Notes under the pieces: model-generated
What the model was told of the DNA's origin: nothing
Database searches by the model: none
What the model saw: the letters and a program-made list of their open reading frames with translations, nothing else
Assembly: GCA_029248745.1 (NCBI GenBank)
Contig: JAQWIT010000013.1
Location: 248,001 to 312,000, forward strand
Length of the DNA stretch: 64,000 bases
DNA from: Gammaproteobacteria bacterium
GTDB lineage: Bacteria > Pseudomonadota > Gammaproteobacteria > Nitrosococcales > Methylophagaceae
Direction: 5' to 3'
Part shown: positions 9,866 to 18,452 of the stretch, in pieces
Position numbering within the stretch: position 1 is the stretch's first letter
Layout: the number at the start of each line of letters is the position of its first letter
Program-made: the position numbers and the translations under genes

Positions 9866-10435
9866 ATGGCAAGTGTAAGTACAAATCAATTTAAATCTGG
9901 CCTTAAATTTATGTTGGATGGCGATCCTTGCAGCATTATTGAAAATGAATTAGTTAAGCCAGGTAAAGGCCAAGCTTTTAACCGTGTTAAATTTCGTAAT
10001 TTAAAAACGGGTCGTGTTAACGAACGGACTTTCAAGTCAGGTGAAAATGTTGAAAGTGCTGATGTGGTCGAGGTAGAACTAGAGTATTCCTATACGGACG
10101 GAGAGTTTTGGTACTTTATGGATCCTGTTTCGTACGAGCAACATGCTGCAGATACCAACGCGGTTGAAGATTGTTTGAAATGGTTGAAAGAACAATATGT
10201 TTATACCGTGACACAGTGGAATGGTTCGCCTTTATTGGTAACAGCCCCCAACTTTGTGAACTTAGCTGTGACCGATACTGATCCTGGTTTAAAAGGTGAT
10301 ACAGCTGGTACGGGTGGTAAACCCGCAACATTAGAGACCGGTGCTGTGGTACGTGTACCGCTGTTTATGAATATTGGTGAAGTGTTACGGATTGATACCA
10401 GAAGCGGAGAATACGTAGAACGCGCCAAAGACTAA
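9866..10435 (+). CDS. efp: Elongation factor P
   Basis: This binds ribosomes stalled at polyproline stretches and promotes peptide-bond formation. The modified lysine sits in the tip loop KPGKGQAF (Lys34 type). The KOW, OB and C-terminal OB domains are complete, ending with [11 protein letters not shown]. The 189 residues match EpmA-modified EF-Ps. It is divergently transcribed from epmB, 51 bases away. Confidence 0.97.
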   Translation: MASVSTNQFKSGLKFMLDGDPCSIIENELVKPGKGQAFNRVKFRNLKTGRVNERTFKSGENVESADVVEVELEYSYTDGEFWYFMDPVSYEQHAADTNAVEDCLKWLKEQYVYTVTQWNGSPLLVTAPNFVNLAVTDTDPGLKGDTAGTGGKPATLETGAVVRVPLFMNIGEVLRIDTRSGEYVERAKD

Positions 10436-10568
10436 TTTAAGCATTCATCTTTTGCCGTATTCCTGCGTTATTTTTTGTACTCGAATGGTCACCTATTTCA
10501 ATAGGCTCGCATTCTCCGTGCAAAAATTCCTTGTTCTACGACAAAATCTAAACGCCTAGATATACTCT

Positions 10569-11546
10569 ATGGAAAATGATTGGCGACCATCGATTAGTGC
10601 AGAAAACCTGAAAAGTCGGGCACAGCTTTTGGCTGATGTCCGCCTTTTTTTTGCTCAAAAGGGGGTACTGGAGGTTGAGACCCCTGTTTTATCTTCTGCT
10701 GCACCAACAGCACCTTATCTGGATAGTTTTAAGACAAATTATATTCCTATTGGAACATCCCCTCAGCAGACTTATTATTTGCAGACGTCTCCTGAGTTTG
10801 GTATGAAACGGCTATTAGCGGCTGACGCAGGGTCTATTTACCAGATTGCGAAGGTTTTTCGTAATGGTGAACAGGGACGATTGCACTCGCCCGAGTTTAC
10901 AATGCTGGAGTGGTACCGCCCAGAATTAACCTTCACTCAATTGATGGATGAAGTTTCAGCTTTAGTCGCTGTTGTTGCTGGTTTCCCAGAGGCTATCAGA
11001 TTGTCGTATACGAGAACTTTTGAACAGTATTTAGCAATAGATATTTTCAATTGTTCTGACCAACAACTTCGCTTGGTGGGGTTGGAGAATATACCAAGTT
11101 TGATGCGTGATATTGATCTTGATCGAGATGGTTGGTTGGAGCTATTAATGAGTGAGGTCCTTGAACCTAAATTAGCTGGTTTTGAACGACCGGTTATGGT
11201 TTATGATTTTCCTGCGTCTCAGGCTCAGCTGGCTAAAATTCACACTGATGAGCAAGGTCATGAGGTGGCAGCACGGTTTGAACTATATGCGGGTGGCCTT
11301 GAGCTAGCCAATGGCTATGATGAATTATTGGATGCGGGTGAGCTTCGGCGCCGTTTTGAACATGATAATCAACAGCGTCTAGTACTAGGTAAAGCCCCGA
11401 TGCCCCTTGATGAGCATTTGCTAGCTGCGATGACATCGGGTTTGCCGCAGTGTGTTGGCGTAGCGTTGGGTTTAGATCGGTTGTTAATGTTAGTACTCAA
11501 ACAACGTGATATTCAGCAGGTTCAAAGTTTTCCATTTAATCAATAA
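10569..11546 (+). CDS. epmA: EF-P lysine lysyltransferase EpmA (GenX/PoxA)
   Basis: This is a class II lysyl-tRNA-synthetase paralogue lacking the anticodon-binding domain. It attaches beta-lysine to the EF-P lysine. Motif 2 (FRNGEQGRLHSPEFTMLEWY) and motif 3 (GVALGLDRLLML) are present, and the 325-residue length is that of EpmA. The 133-base gap after efp is AT-rich with no gene; a TATACT box at 10561 just before the ATG could be a -10 only for a leaderless start, so it may be fortuitous. No hydroxylase gene epmC is in the window. Confidence 0.93.
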   Translation: MENDWRPSISAENLKSRAQLLADVRLFFAQKGVLEVETPVLSSAAPTAPYLDSFKTNYIPIGTSPQQTYYLQTSPEFGMKRLLAADAGSIYQIAKVFRNGEQGRLHSPEFTMLEWYRPELTFTQLMDEVSALVAVVAGFPEAIRLSYTRTFEQYLAIDIFNCSDQQLRLVGLENIPSLMRDIDLDRDGWLELLMSEVLEPKLAGFERPVMVYDFPASQAQLAKIHTDEQGHEVAARFELYAGGLELANGYDELLDAGELRRRFEHDNQQRLVLGKAPMPLDEHLLAAMTSGLPQCVGVALGLDRLLMLVLKQRDIQQVQSFPFNQ

Positions 11547-11621
11547 TCAGTTCACTTTTTTATTTGATCATCCTGTTAAATTAGGCTGCCAGAGTTTTAG
11601 GGGACCCTAAGAGGAGTGACA

Positions 11622-13075
11622 ATGAAAAAACTGAGTTTATCAATTGCGATAGCATTATCCACGCTCGGTATGAGTGGTGTGGTTTCGGCTGTCACGGTCG
11701 AAGAGCTAGCGGTTAAGTTGGATGCATTGGCAGCAAAAAATGCTGAATCACGCCATCGACTAGAACAAGTTGAGCAGCATAAGAAAAGTGTTGATACACA
11801 AAATACTTAATACAATGAAAAAGTTAAAGTAGAAGCAGAAGTGGCGACTAAGAATGTCATTGGCTTTGATAATCAATATAGCTATGACATGTTAGATTCA
11901 ACGACACGAATTAATAGTAAACAGCGTTTATTATTAGAGAGAAAAAATCGGGTGTTTTAGCAGCTGATTCTGTTCATTTCAGTGGTGCTATAACGGTGAT
12001 TGCTGATTATCAGAAGAGTAACCGATAGAGTAAGTTCGGTTATTTGATGCGTCACCCAACATCAGTAAATCAGCGAAAAAAAAGGTTCTAAGGCCGTTAT
12101 TCATTCTGCACAGTTAGCTGCGAGGGCTAATATAGGTGAGTGGGTATTTGCTTGTATTGAGTTGCTCTCTGATCCTCAGCAAAGTTTTGGGTCTGGTACG
12201 TTAACAGATGTGAACCGTAACTAGGTGCAGGTACGACGTGGTTATGTGTTACTGAGTAATTTGGAAGAGTCTACGCTTTATGTGTCCTTGGGTAAAATGG
12301 CAATTCCTTTTGGCCTAACGGATACAGTTAATCCGTTCACAGCGTCGACAGTTTGGCATGCTTTTGGTGGCCTTGCTTATGGTTTAAATGGTGGTTATAA
12401 ACAAGATGGTTCGAACATTAATATTATGGCAGTGCAAGATGGTTCGCAGTTCAGAGCCGAGAATGTGCCTGTTGATGATAGCAATGTGCCAAGTAAGTTA
12501 AATAACTATGTGGTTGATGTGAATTATACGTTTAATGTGATGCCTGATACCAGTTTGTTAGTGGGTGCACCTTATATCAATGGGAGCACTTATTGCCAAG
12601 AATTTCCAATTACGCATTTTAGTTTATACCAAGAAGAGAATCGTGCTTATGACATCTATACACGTTTAGATGGTCAGAATTGGTAGATCAAAACTGAGTT
12701 AGCTCAGACAGAAGATAAATGGGCAGGTACTTTTAACGCTACGATTCATGAGTTTGGTCCATCGAAAGTGACAAGTTGGGATATTGGGGGCACTACAATA
12801 CGACCTTCTCTGGTGTACCAACAGATTACTCACTTGAGTTTAGTCGTTTTGATACGGGACCTGATGGTTCTCCTTGGGAACGACAAGACCAATGGAGCTT
12901 GGGTATGGCTAGCTTTATTACACCGAGCGCTAAGCTTTTTGGTGAATATATTCACACGGAGGGCCACGCAGCGCTTAATTTCTTAAGTGGTGGTAATTCA
13001 GGACCAGGTGTCACGCATAGTGATATTGATGCCCAATCTGGTACTTTAATGATTGGTGCTAATGTCGCTTTTTAA
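11622..13075 (+). pseudogene. LbtU-family siderophore porin, heavily decayed
   Basis: The remnant starts with a good signal peptide (ATG at 11622 after GAGGAG) and a short coiled coil. It continues through blocks typical of the LbtU outer-membrane siderophore porin family (KMAIPFGLTDTVNPF, STVWHAFGGLAYG, TPSAKLFGEYIHTEG, ending in ANVAF). In-frame stops occur at about 11808, 12027, 12222 and 12684. Frameshifts occur near 11950, 12085 and 12790. No functional product is possible. A strong terminator follows at 13103. Confidence 0.85.
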
Positions 13076-13102
13076 TTGATTAAAGAGATGGTCAGTGTTG
13101 TT

Positions 13103-13132
13103 AAAAGGGCGCTATCTTAGCGCCCTTTTTTT
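13103..13132. terminator. Bidirectional terminator between porin relic and dctM
   Basis: A hairpin of AAAAGGGCGCTA and TAGCGCCCTTTT with a four-base loop region is followed by a T run on the plus strand and preceded by A residues that give Us on the minus strand. It lies between two convergent genes. Confidence 0.85.
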
Positions 13133-13148
13133 ATGTGAAATTTACATG

Positions 13149-14450
13149 TTATTCCATCAAGTTGGGTAGCCAAAGTGTGACCTCTGGAAAGGCAATGACA
13201 ATAGCTAAAACGATTAATTGAATAATAACAAAGGGCACAATGCCTCGGTAGATGGCTTGTAATTTTATATTGGGTGCGCTGGCCTTTAGGTAGAAGAGTG
13301 AAAAACCAAAAGGGGGCGTGAGAAATGAAGTCTGTAGATTCAGAGCAATCAATAATGCGAACCAAAGCGGATCTAGCCCTAAATGGATGGCGACTGGGGC
13401 AATAATAGGCACAACGATAAAGCAGATTTCAATAAAGTCTAAGAAGAAGCCGAGTATAAAGATAAGCAACATACTGAGGATTAAAAATCCCCATTTGCCA
13501 CCTGGTAGTTGTTCGAAAATATCAAAAATCAAGCCGTCCCCTCCCATACCGACAAAGACAAGGCCAAAAGCGGTTGCTCCGATGAGGATAAGGAAGACCA
13601 TGCTGGTTAAGCGAGTGGTTTGTTGCATTGCTTGGTTAAGGTTTTTGAGCGTTAATTTGCCGTGTAAGGCTGCTAATGTCATCGCGCCTAATGCGCCAAC
13701 AGCTGCTGATTCAGTTGGGGAAGCGATGCCGAAGAAAATAGAGCCTAGCACAGTGAGAATAAGTGCTAGTGGAGGTAATAAGCTTTTTAAGACTTGCATC
13801 ATTAAATGTAAGTCTTGATCTGGGTCGGCTTTAATAGCAGGGGCCATATCAGGGTGTCGCCAAGCGACGAAGCCGATATAGATGATGTAAGCTAAAACGA
13901 GCATCATGCCAGGCACTACTGCACCCATAAAGAGTTGTCCTACAGGTATGCCGATGACATCTCCTAATAGAATGAGAATAATGCTGGGGGGAATGATTTG
14001 CCCTAAGGTGCCTGAGGCAGCAATGGTGCCGCTCGCTAATGTGGGGGCATACTGATGCTTTAACATGGCAGGTAACGCGATAACAGCCATGGTAACAACT
14101 GAAGCGCCTACGACCCCAGTTGTTGCCGCGAGTAAACTTCCCACGATAATGACAGAAATCGCTAACCCTCCTCGAACACGGCCAAATAATTTACCCATGG
14201 TTTCGAGTAATTGTTCTGCTAGCCCCGATTTTTCTAAGACAACGCCCATAAAGACAAAGAGGGGGACGGCTAATAGGGTGAAGTTAGTCATGATTCCCCA
14301 TATCCTGAGAGGCAATAAATCGAAAAAGCCGATGCCTAAAAAGAAACTGCCAAAAGCAAAAGCGACAGCACCTAAGGTGAAAGCAACTGGAAAGCCAAGT
14401 AGCAATAATAGAAACAACACGGCAAACATCACTAAAGCCCAAACTTCCAT
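13149..14450 (-). CDS. dctM: TRAP transporter large permease subunit (DctM type)
   Basis: This is a polytopic inner-membrane protein of 433 residues with about twelve hydrophobic segments. It uses a sodium or proton gradient to import a carboxylate presented by a periplasmic binding protein. Family features include GTIAASGTLGQIIPPS, SPTESAAVGALGA and QTSFLTPPFGFSLFYLK. Its start touches the stop of the small permease gene. No DctP binding-protein gene is in the window, so the substrate cannot be assigned. Confidence 0.92.
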   Translation of the reverse strand: MEVWALVMFAVLFLLLLLGFPVAFTLGAVAFAFGSFFLGIGFFDLLPLRIWGIMTNFTLLAVPLFVFMGVVLEKSGLAEQLLETMGKLFGRVRGGLAISVIIVGSLLAATTGVVGASVVTMAVIALPAMLKHQYAPTLASGTIAASGTLGQIIPPSIILILLGDVIGIPVGQLFMGAVVPGMMLVLAYIIYIGFVAWRHPDMAPAIKADPDQDLHLMMQVLKSLLPPLALILTVLGSIFFGIASPTESAAVGALGAMTLAALHGKLTLKNLNQAMQQTTRLTSMVFLILIGATAFGLVFVGMGGDGLIFDIFEQLPGGKWGFLILSMLLIFILGFFLDFIEICFIVVPIIAPVAIHLGLDPLWFALLIALNLQTSFLTPPFGFSLFYLKASAPNIKLQAIYRGIVPFVIIQLIVLAIVIAFPEVTLWLPNLME

Positions 14451-14965
14451 TAATTGGACTCCTGTTGGCTTAGTTTGAGACTATTTCTGAGGAGCTCGGC
14501 TATGGCTTGTAAAACCAGCAAGACAAAGGCAATGAGGACACTCCCTTTTAGTAAGTACCGGTGGGGTAGCCCACCAGGATCGGGCGATCCTTCATTGTAA
14601 TAAAAAGCATTTCCTACGAAAGGCCATGCGGTTGTAATCACCAGAATACAGAAGGGTATGAGGAAGAATAAAATGCCAAAAATATTAATCAGGGCACGAT
14701 GCCTGTCCGATAAAAATTGGCTTTGATGAATTAAGTCGACTCTAACATGACCATCATGTTTTAAGGTATAAGCACCACCGAGTAAAAAGATAAGCGAAAA
14801 CAAGTGCCACTGAAGCTCTTGTAATGCGGTTGAACCTTGGTTAAAGAGGTAGCGCATAGCAACGTCGTAACAAATCAGTAGCACCATCCAGACAACGAGC
14901 CAAGCGGTGGTACGACCGACCCATTCATTGAGGGCATCGATGCAATTAATAAGGGTTTTGATCAT
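14450..14965 (-). CDS. dctQ: TRAP transporter small permease subunit (DctQ type)
   Basis: This is a 171-residue protein with four predicted membrane segments that forms the scaffold partner of DctM. The central loop TLKHDGHVRVDLI is the family signature. It is first in a two-gene minus-strand unit with dctM. The 150 bases upstream, shared with divergent yaaA, must hold its promoter; I see no convincing operator there. Confidence 0.9.
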   Translation of the reverse strand: MIKTLINCIDALNEWVGRTTAWLVVWMVLLICYDVAMRYLFNQGSTALQELQWHLFSLIFLLGGAYTLKHDGHVRVDLIHQSQFLSDRHRALINIFGILFFLIPFCILVITTAWPFVGNAFYYNEGSPDPGGLPHRYLLKGSVLIAFVLLVLQAIAELLRNSLKLSQQESN

Positions 14966-15118
14966 AGGGTGTTTTATTGACTAAGTATGTTTAGCGGTGA
15001 AGTGTCCCATAAATAGGATATAAGCTCTAGTCTAGAGCGTTTATTTTAGGCATAACATGGTGTCATCAAAGAAGAAATGGTAAAGTGCGTGTTGAGAATA
15101 AATGTTTAGGATTTCAAC

Positions 15119-15895
15119 ATGCTTACTGTTATTTCGCCTGCTAAAACACTGGATTTTGAGTCACAGCCAATCACGACATGTCATACGCAGCCAAAATTTT
15201 TGGCACAGTCAGAGGCTTTGATTGATGAGTTGAAACAATTATCAACCCCCGGTATTGCAACGTTAATGAAGCTAAGCGATAAATTAGCAGGCTTGAATAT
15301 GGCGCGTTTCCAGACTTGGACGAGGCCATTTAACTTGGATAATGCTAAGCAAGCGGTTTTAGCATTTAAAGGCGATGTTTATACAGGTCTGGATGCCGAA
15401 ACGATGGATGATGAAGGACTGGAATTTGCCCAACAGCATCTGCGTATTCTATCTGGATTATATGGTGTCCTAAAACCGTTGGATTTGATTCAACCTTACC
15501 GTTTGGAAATGGGTACTCAGTTTGCAAATCAAAAAGGCAAAAATTTGTACAAGTTTTGGGGCGGCCAGCTTCGCGAAGAAATAGAAACTGAAGCTTCTCA
15601 ATCCTCTGATGCTATTTTAGTTAACCTGGCTTCAAATGAATATTTTAAAGCTTTAGAAGCGAAGAAATTAAATACGCGGATCATCACACCGGTATTTAAG
15701 GACATGAAAAATGGTCAATATAAAATCATTAGTTTTTATGCCAAAAAAGCGCGGGGTTTAATGAGTCGTTATATCATCGATCACCGTATTAACGATCCAG
15801 ACCAATTAAAGAACTTTGACAGTGAAGGTTATCGTTTTAGTGCAGATTTATCAGCTGGTGATGATTGGGTATTTATCCGAGCTCATGCTGAGTAA
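15119..15895 (+). CDS. yaaA: Peroxide-stress protein YaaA (DUF328)
   Basis: This cytosolic protein lowers free iron and limits oxidative damage to DNA during peroxide stress in E. coli. The N-terminus [15 protein letters not shown] and the internal [15 protein letters not shown] and [15 protein letters not shown] segments are diagnostic. It is full length (258 residues) and monocistronic, and ends convergent with the hydrolase gene at 15943. It shares the oxidative-stress theme with ahpC/ahpF at 53-55 kb. Confidence 0.94.
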   Translation: MLTVISPAKTLDFESQPITTCHTQPKFLAQSEALIDELKQLSTPGIATLMKLSDKLAGLNMARFQTWTRPFNLDNAKQAVLAFKGDVYTGLDAETMDDEGLEFAQQHLRILSGLYGVLKPLDLIQPYRLEMGTQFANQKGKNLYKFWGGQLREEIETEASQSSDAILVNLASNEYFKALEAKKLNTRIITPVFKDMKNGQYKIISFYAKKARGLMSRYIIDHRINDPDQLKNFDSEGYRFSADLSAGDDWVFIRAHAE

Positions 15896-15942
15896 TTAAT
15901 CATTTACGCTTTTGCTTTTTTTGCTTCTACAGAGGATTCACT

Positions 15943-16695
15943 TCAAATTTCAAATTTAGCAATCAATGGTGCATGGTCAGATAAACGTCGCCATAGGTTG
16001 TACCGTGGTCGTTCGCAGCTCAATGGCTTCACTTTACGATAATAGACTCGATCCATTTTTAATATAGGTAGCCAAGCAGGGAAAGTCCGAGCATGTTTGT
16101 TGTGTAGTGTGTGGTGAGTTTCTTGTAGGTTTAATTGTTCTGAAAAATGTTTCTCTGCACGTTCACTCCAATCATTAAAATCACCAGCGATGATAAGCGG
16201 CGCATTATCGGGAACATGTTCTTCTATACGTTCAGAGAGTATTTTGATTTGTTGTTTTCGTTCTACATTCATCAAGCCAAGATGGATACAAATGATATGC
16301 AGTTCTTCATCAACAGCAGGTAGATTTATTACACCGTGTAACAAGCTACGACTGGCCCAAGATATCGATGACACATTGATATTTTCCCAGCTGATGATTG
16401 GGTGTTTACTTAAAATGGCATTCCCATGGTGGCCAAGTTTATATAAGGCATTTTTACCATAGGCGAGGTGTGGCCAACGGCCTTCTGCAATATATTCCGC
16501 ATGAGAACCATCAGGCCAATTAGCATGGTCGATTTCATGTTGTTTGTGTTCACCTTGTACTTCTTGCAATAACAGGATGTCGGCATCTGCTTCCACAAGT
16601 ACGTCGCGTAGTCGTGGCAATGCAAAGTGTCGGTTGCCAGTGCTAAATCCCTTATGGATATTGTAGGTGAGGATTCGTAATTCGGCTTGGGCCAT
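15943..16695 (-). CDS. Endonuclease/exonuclease/phosphatase (EEP) family hydrolase
   Basis: This has the DNase I-like fold, with the metal and catalytic residues in TYNIHKG, LQEVQG, IAGDFNDW and the final SDHAPL. It lacks a signal peptide. Proteins of this subgroup are often annotated near cardiolipin synthase, but no such neighbour is present. The substrate (nucleic acid, phospholipid or sugar phosphate) cannot be told from sequence. Length is 250 residues, complete. Confidence 0.82.
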   Translation of the reverse strand: MAQAELRILTYNIHKGFSTGNRHFALPRLRDVLVEADADILLLQEVQGEHKQHEIDHANWPDGSHAEYIAEGRWPHLAYGKNALYKLGHHGNAILSKHPIISWENINVSSISWASRSLLHGVINLPAVDEELHIICIHLGLMNVERKQQIKILSERIEEHVPDNAPLIIAGDFNDWSERAEKHFSEQLNLQETHHTLHNKHARTFPAWLPILKMDRVYYRKVKPLSCERPRYNLWRRLSDHAPLIAKFEI

Positions 16696-16870
16696 AAGTC
16701 CTTTTCACATGATAATTGCAAATAGTTACTTTATCAGATGTCTGCTTTAATTTGGTGTGAAGATTATTTAGTTTATGAGAGATGAGCGATTATTTTTATT
16801 TTAAGCTGTTGTTTTATATTGTTTCGGTACCTTAGTACAGTTTGCCTGAGGCACTAATCAGTGATTCCAG

Positions 16871-17032
16871 TCAATTACCTTGTTGAATATAACCTCGGAT
16901 ACGGTTACCCAATTCTGTTAGCAGCTGGGCTAATACATCTGAAGTTTGGCTATTGGATAAGTTGTTTTAGTTGGCGTGTTTATCAACGGCATTATTTCGA
17001 GCTGCAGCCAACACCATATTTAGTATGTCCAT
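16871..17032 (-). pseudogene. Possible DUF937-family relic
   Basis: Read on the minus strand from the ATG at 17032, this gives MDILNMVLAAARNNAVDK, an in-frame TAA at codon 22, then SQTSDVLAQLLTELGNRI and a stop. The pattern resembles the helical start of DUF937 (YidB-like) proteins, including the LAAARNNAVD and VLAQLL helices. It is short and broken, and the assignment is from memory of the family pattern only. Confidence 0.35.
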
Positions 17033-17049
17033 TGTGGAACTCCGATCCT

Positions 17050-17249
17050 TTATTTAAGAATAAATGTGATTTTTAGATTGAATTTGTATTATGCAATTTT
17101 ATTTTTTTGATTTCTAGGGACTGATCTTTCACCCAAATGGAAGTGACATTTTCTAATGTTTTAGTCGCACGCTTTACGCCTTCTTTGATGGCATCATCAA
17201 AACTTTTTGGTGAGCTTGCAATAATTTCTGTAACCCTAGCTAATGACAT
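17050..17249 (-). pseudogene. Dodecin with a frameshifted C-terminus
   Basis: Dodecin is a small flavin-storing protein of about 67 residues that forms hollow dodecamers. The minus-strand frame from the ATG at 17249 reads MSLARVTEIIASSPKSFDDA, then VKRATKTLENVTSIWV, a clear dodecin match. It then shifts and ends at 17073 after 58 residues. The expected final strand (YKFNLKITFILK) is found in another frame, ending at 17050. The last beta strand, needed for assembly, is therefore lost unless the break is a sequencing error. Confidence 0.75.
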
Positions 17250-17331
17250 ACTATTTTCCTTGAGATGTATGGAAATAAATTAGTGATGCATTTAAGTATA
17301 GGCGACGAAACTGAATCGCAGTTGAATAGCG

Positions 17332-18450
17332 TCAACGTTGCCTTAACATACTGGGCGCAGCCTTGTTTTTGGGTGAAATTGCCTTATGTGGACAGGCATC
17401 AACACAAGCATAGCATCGAATGCACTGGTCATTGTTGATAAAGAGGGTGTTGTAATAAAGCCCGGAAGTTTGGCCGGGAACAATGTTTTTAGCGTTTGTC
17501 ATGCCAGTTTGCCGACTATGGCTAAAGTCGCTCAGCTCAACGATACAGTTTTCGACTGGTTTGACAAGTAGACATTCGTCGCAGAGCGTACATTTTTGGT
17601 TATCGATAACTGGCGCAGGGGATCGAACATCTTCAAATTTGTCATAACGGATGGATTGTTCGACTAACCCTGCATCTTGTAGGACTTTAACACCATGATC
17701 AATCATCGGCGGTGGGCCACAGAAAAAGGCTTTTATATGATTGATGTCGAGTTGGTTTGTATCGAGATAATGGGTTTTGAGGTATTCGGTGACTAATCCT
17801 TTTGGCCCTTGCCAGTCACAGTCATCTGGTTCTTCAGATAAGACAGGGATAAAGGCAAAACTGTGATCAGGATGCCATTGCTGTTTGATGGCTTCCATTT
17901 CTTCGAGGCAATAGAGATCGGCTTGGGTCCGAGCCCCATAAAAGAACAGGCAGTCGCGTGCTAATGATTGATGGCAGGCTTGTTCGACTAGTGCTTTGAT
18001 GGCACTCATGCCACTGCCACCGGCAACGCAGACAATCGTATCGTCAGAGTTATCTAAGCCAAACTTTCCCATTGGACCACTGACAGTTACAGGGGCTCTG
18101 CTTCGCTTTTTTTGCTTAAACCAGTCTGAGAGTTCACCACCTTCGACTAAGCGGATGAATAGGGTGATTTGGTTTTGTTTCTCAAGTGCTGGCGCTTTGG
18201 CAAAAGAGTAGGCACGAGGCCTAGCAATCCCATCGACTTTAAGCGTGGCATATTGACCAGCATTGGCATTGAAAGGCGGCGTGTTCTTATCACAGGTAAT
18301 AGTGACTTCGATGGTGTCGTAGGTGAGGTTGTTAATTTTGGTGATTTTGCCTGAGCGACTATTGACCCGTTTAGTTTGGATAGCGGTTTCAGGTGAAGGT
18401 AGAAGCTGATCAAAAGGGTCGTTAAAGCCATCAGTTTTAATGGTTGCCAT
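17332..18450 (-). CDS. FAD/NAD(P) oxidoreductase with C-terminal 2[4Fe-4S] ferredoxin domain
   Basis: Residues about 35-265 form a ferredoxin-NADP-reductase-like module: the flavin motif RPRAYS, nucleotide-binding VAGGSGMSAIKAL, and FFCGPPPM. The last 90 residues carry cysteines for iron-sulfur clusters, CTLCDECLL with VENC, and CIRCYACVDACP. It starts two bases after the upstream molybdopterin enzyme ends, so it probably passes electrons between NAD(P)H and that enzyme. The substrate is unknown. No membrane segment is seen. Confidence 0.82.
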   Translation of the reverse strand: MATIKTDGFNDPFDQLLPSPETAIQTKRVNSRSGKITKINNLTYDTIEVTITCDKNTPPFNANAGQYATLKVDGIARPRAYSFAKAPALEKQNQITLFIRLVEGGELSDWFKQKKRSRAPVTVSGPMGKFGLDNSDDTIVCVAGGSGMSAIKALVEQACHQSLARDCLFFYGARTQADLYCLEEMEAIKQQWHPDHSFAFIPVLSEEPDDCDWQGPKGLVTEYLKTHYLDTNQLDINHIKAFFCGPPPMIDHGVKVLQDAGLVEQSIRYDKFEDVRSPAPVIDNQKCTLCDECLLVKPVENCIVELSDFSHSRQTGMTNAKNIVPGQTSGLYYNTLFINNDQCIRCYACVDACPHKAISPKNKAAPSMLRQR

Positions 18451-18452
18451 GG

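Noticed and set aside
10436-10568. Possible repeat element between efp and epmA
   Set aside because: The sequence looks unusual (CTCGCATTCTCCGTGC) but no second copy was seen in the window.
12768-12986. 72-residue frame inside the porin relic
   Set aside because: It is an out-of-frame reading of the decayed porin.
13318-14478. Long plus-strand open frames opposite dctM
   Set aside because: They are antisense shadows of a clear membrane-protein gene, lysine/proline-rich, with no family match.
16861-17076. Plus-strand 71-residue frame
   Set aside because: It has no ribosome site and overlaps better minus-strand relics (DUF937-like, dodecin).
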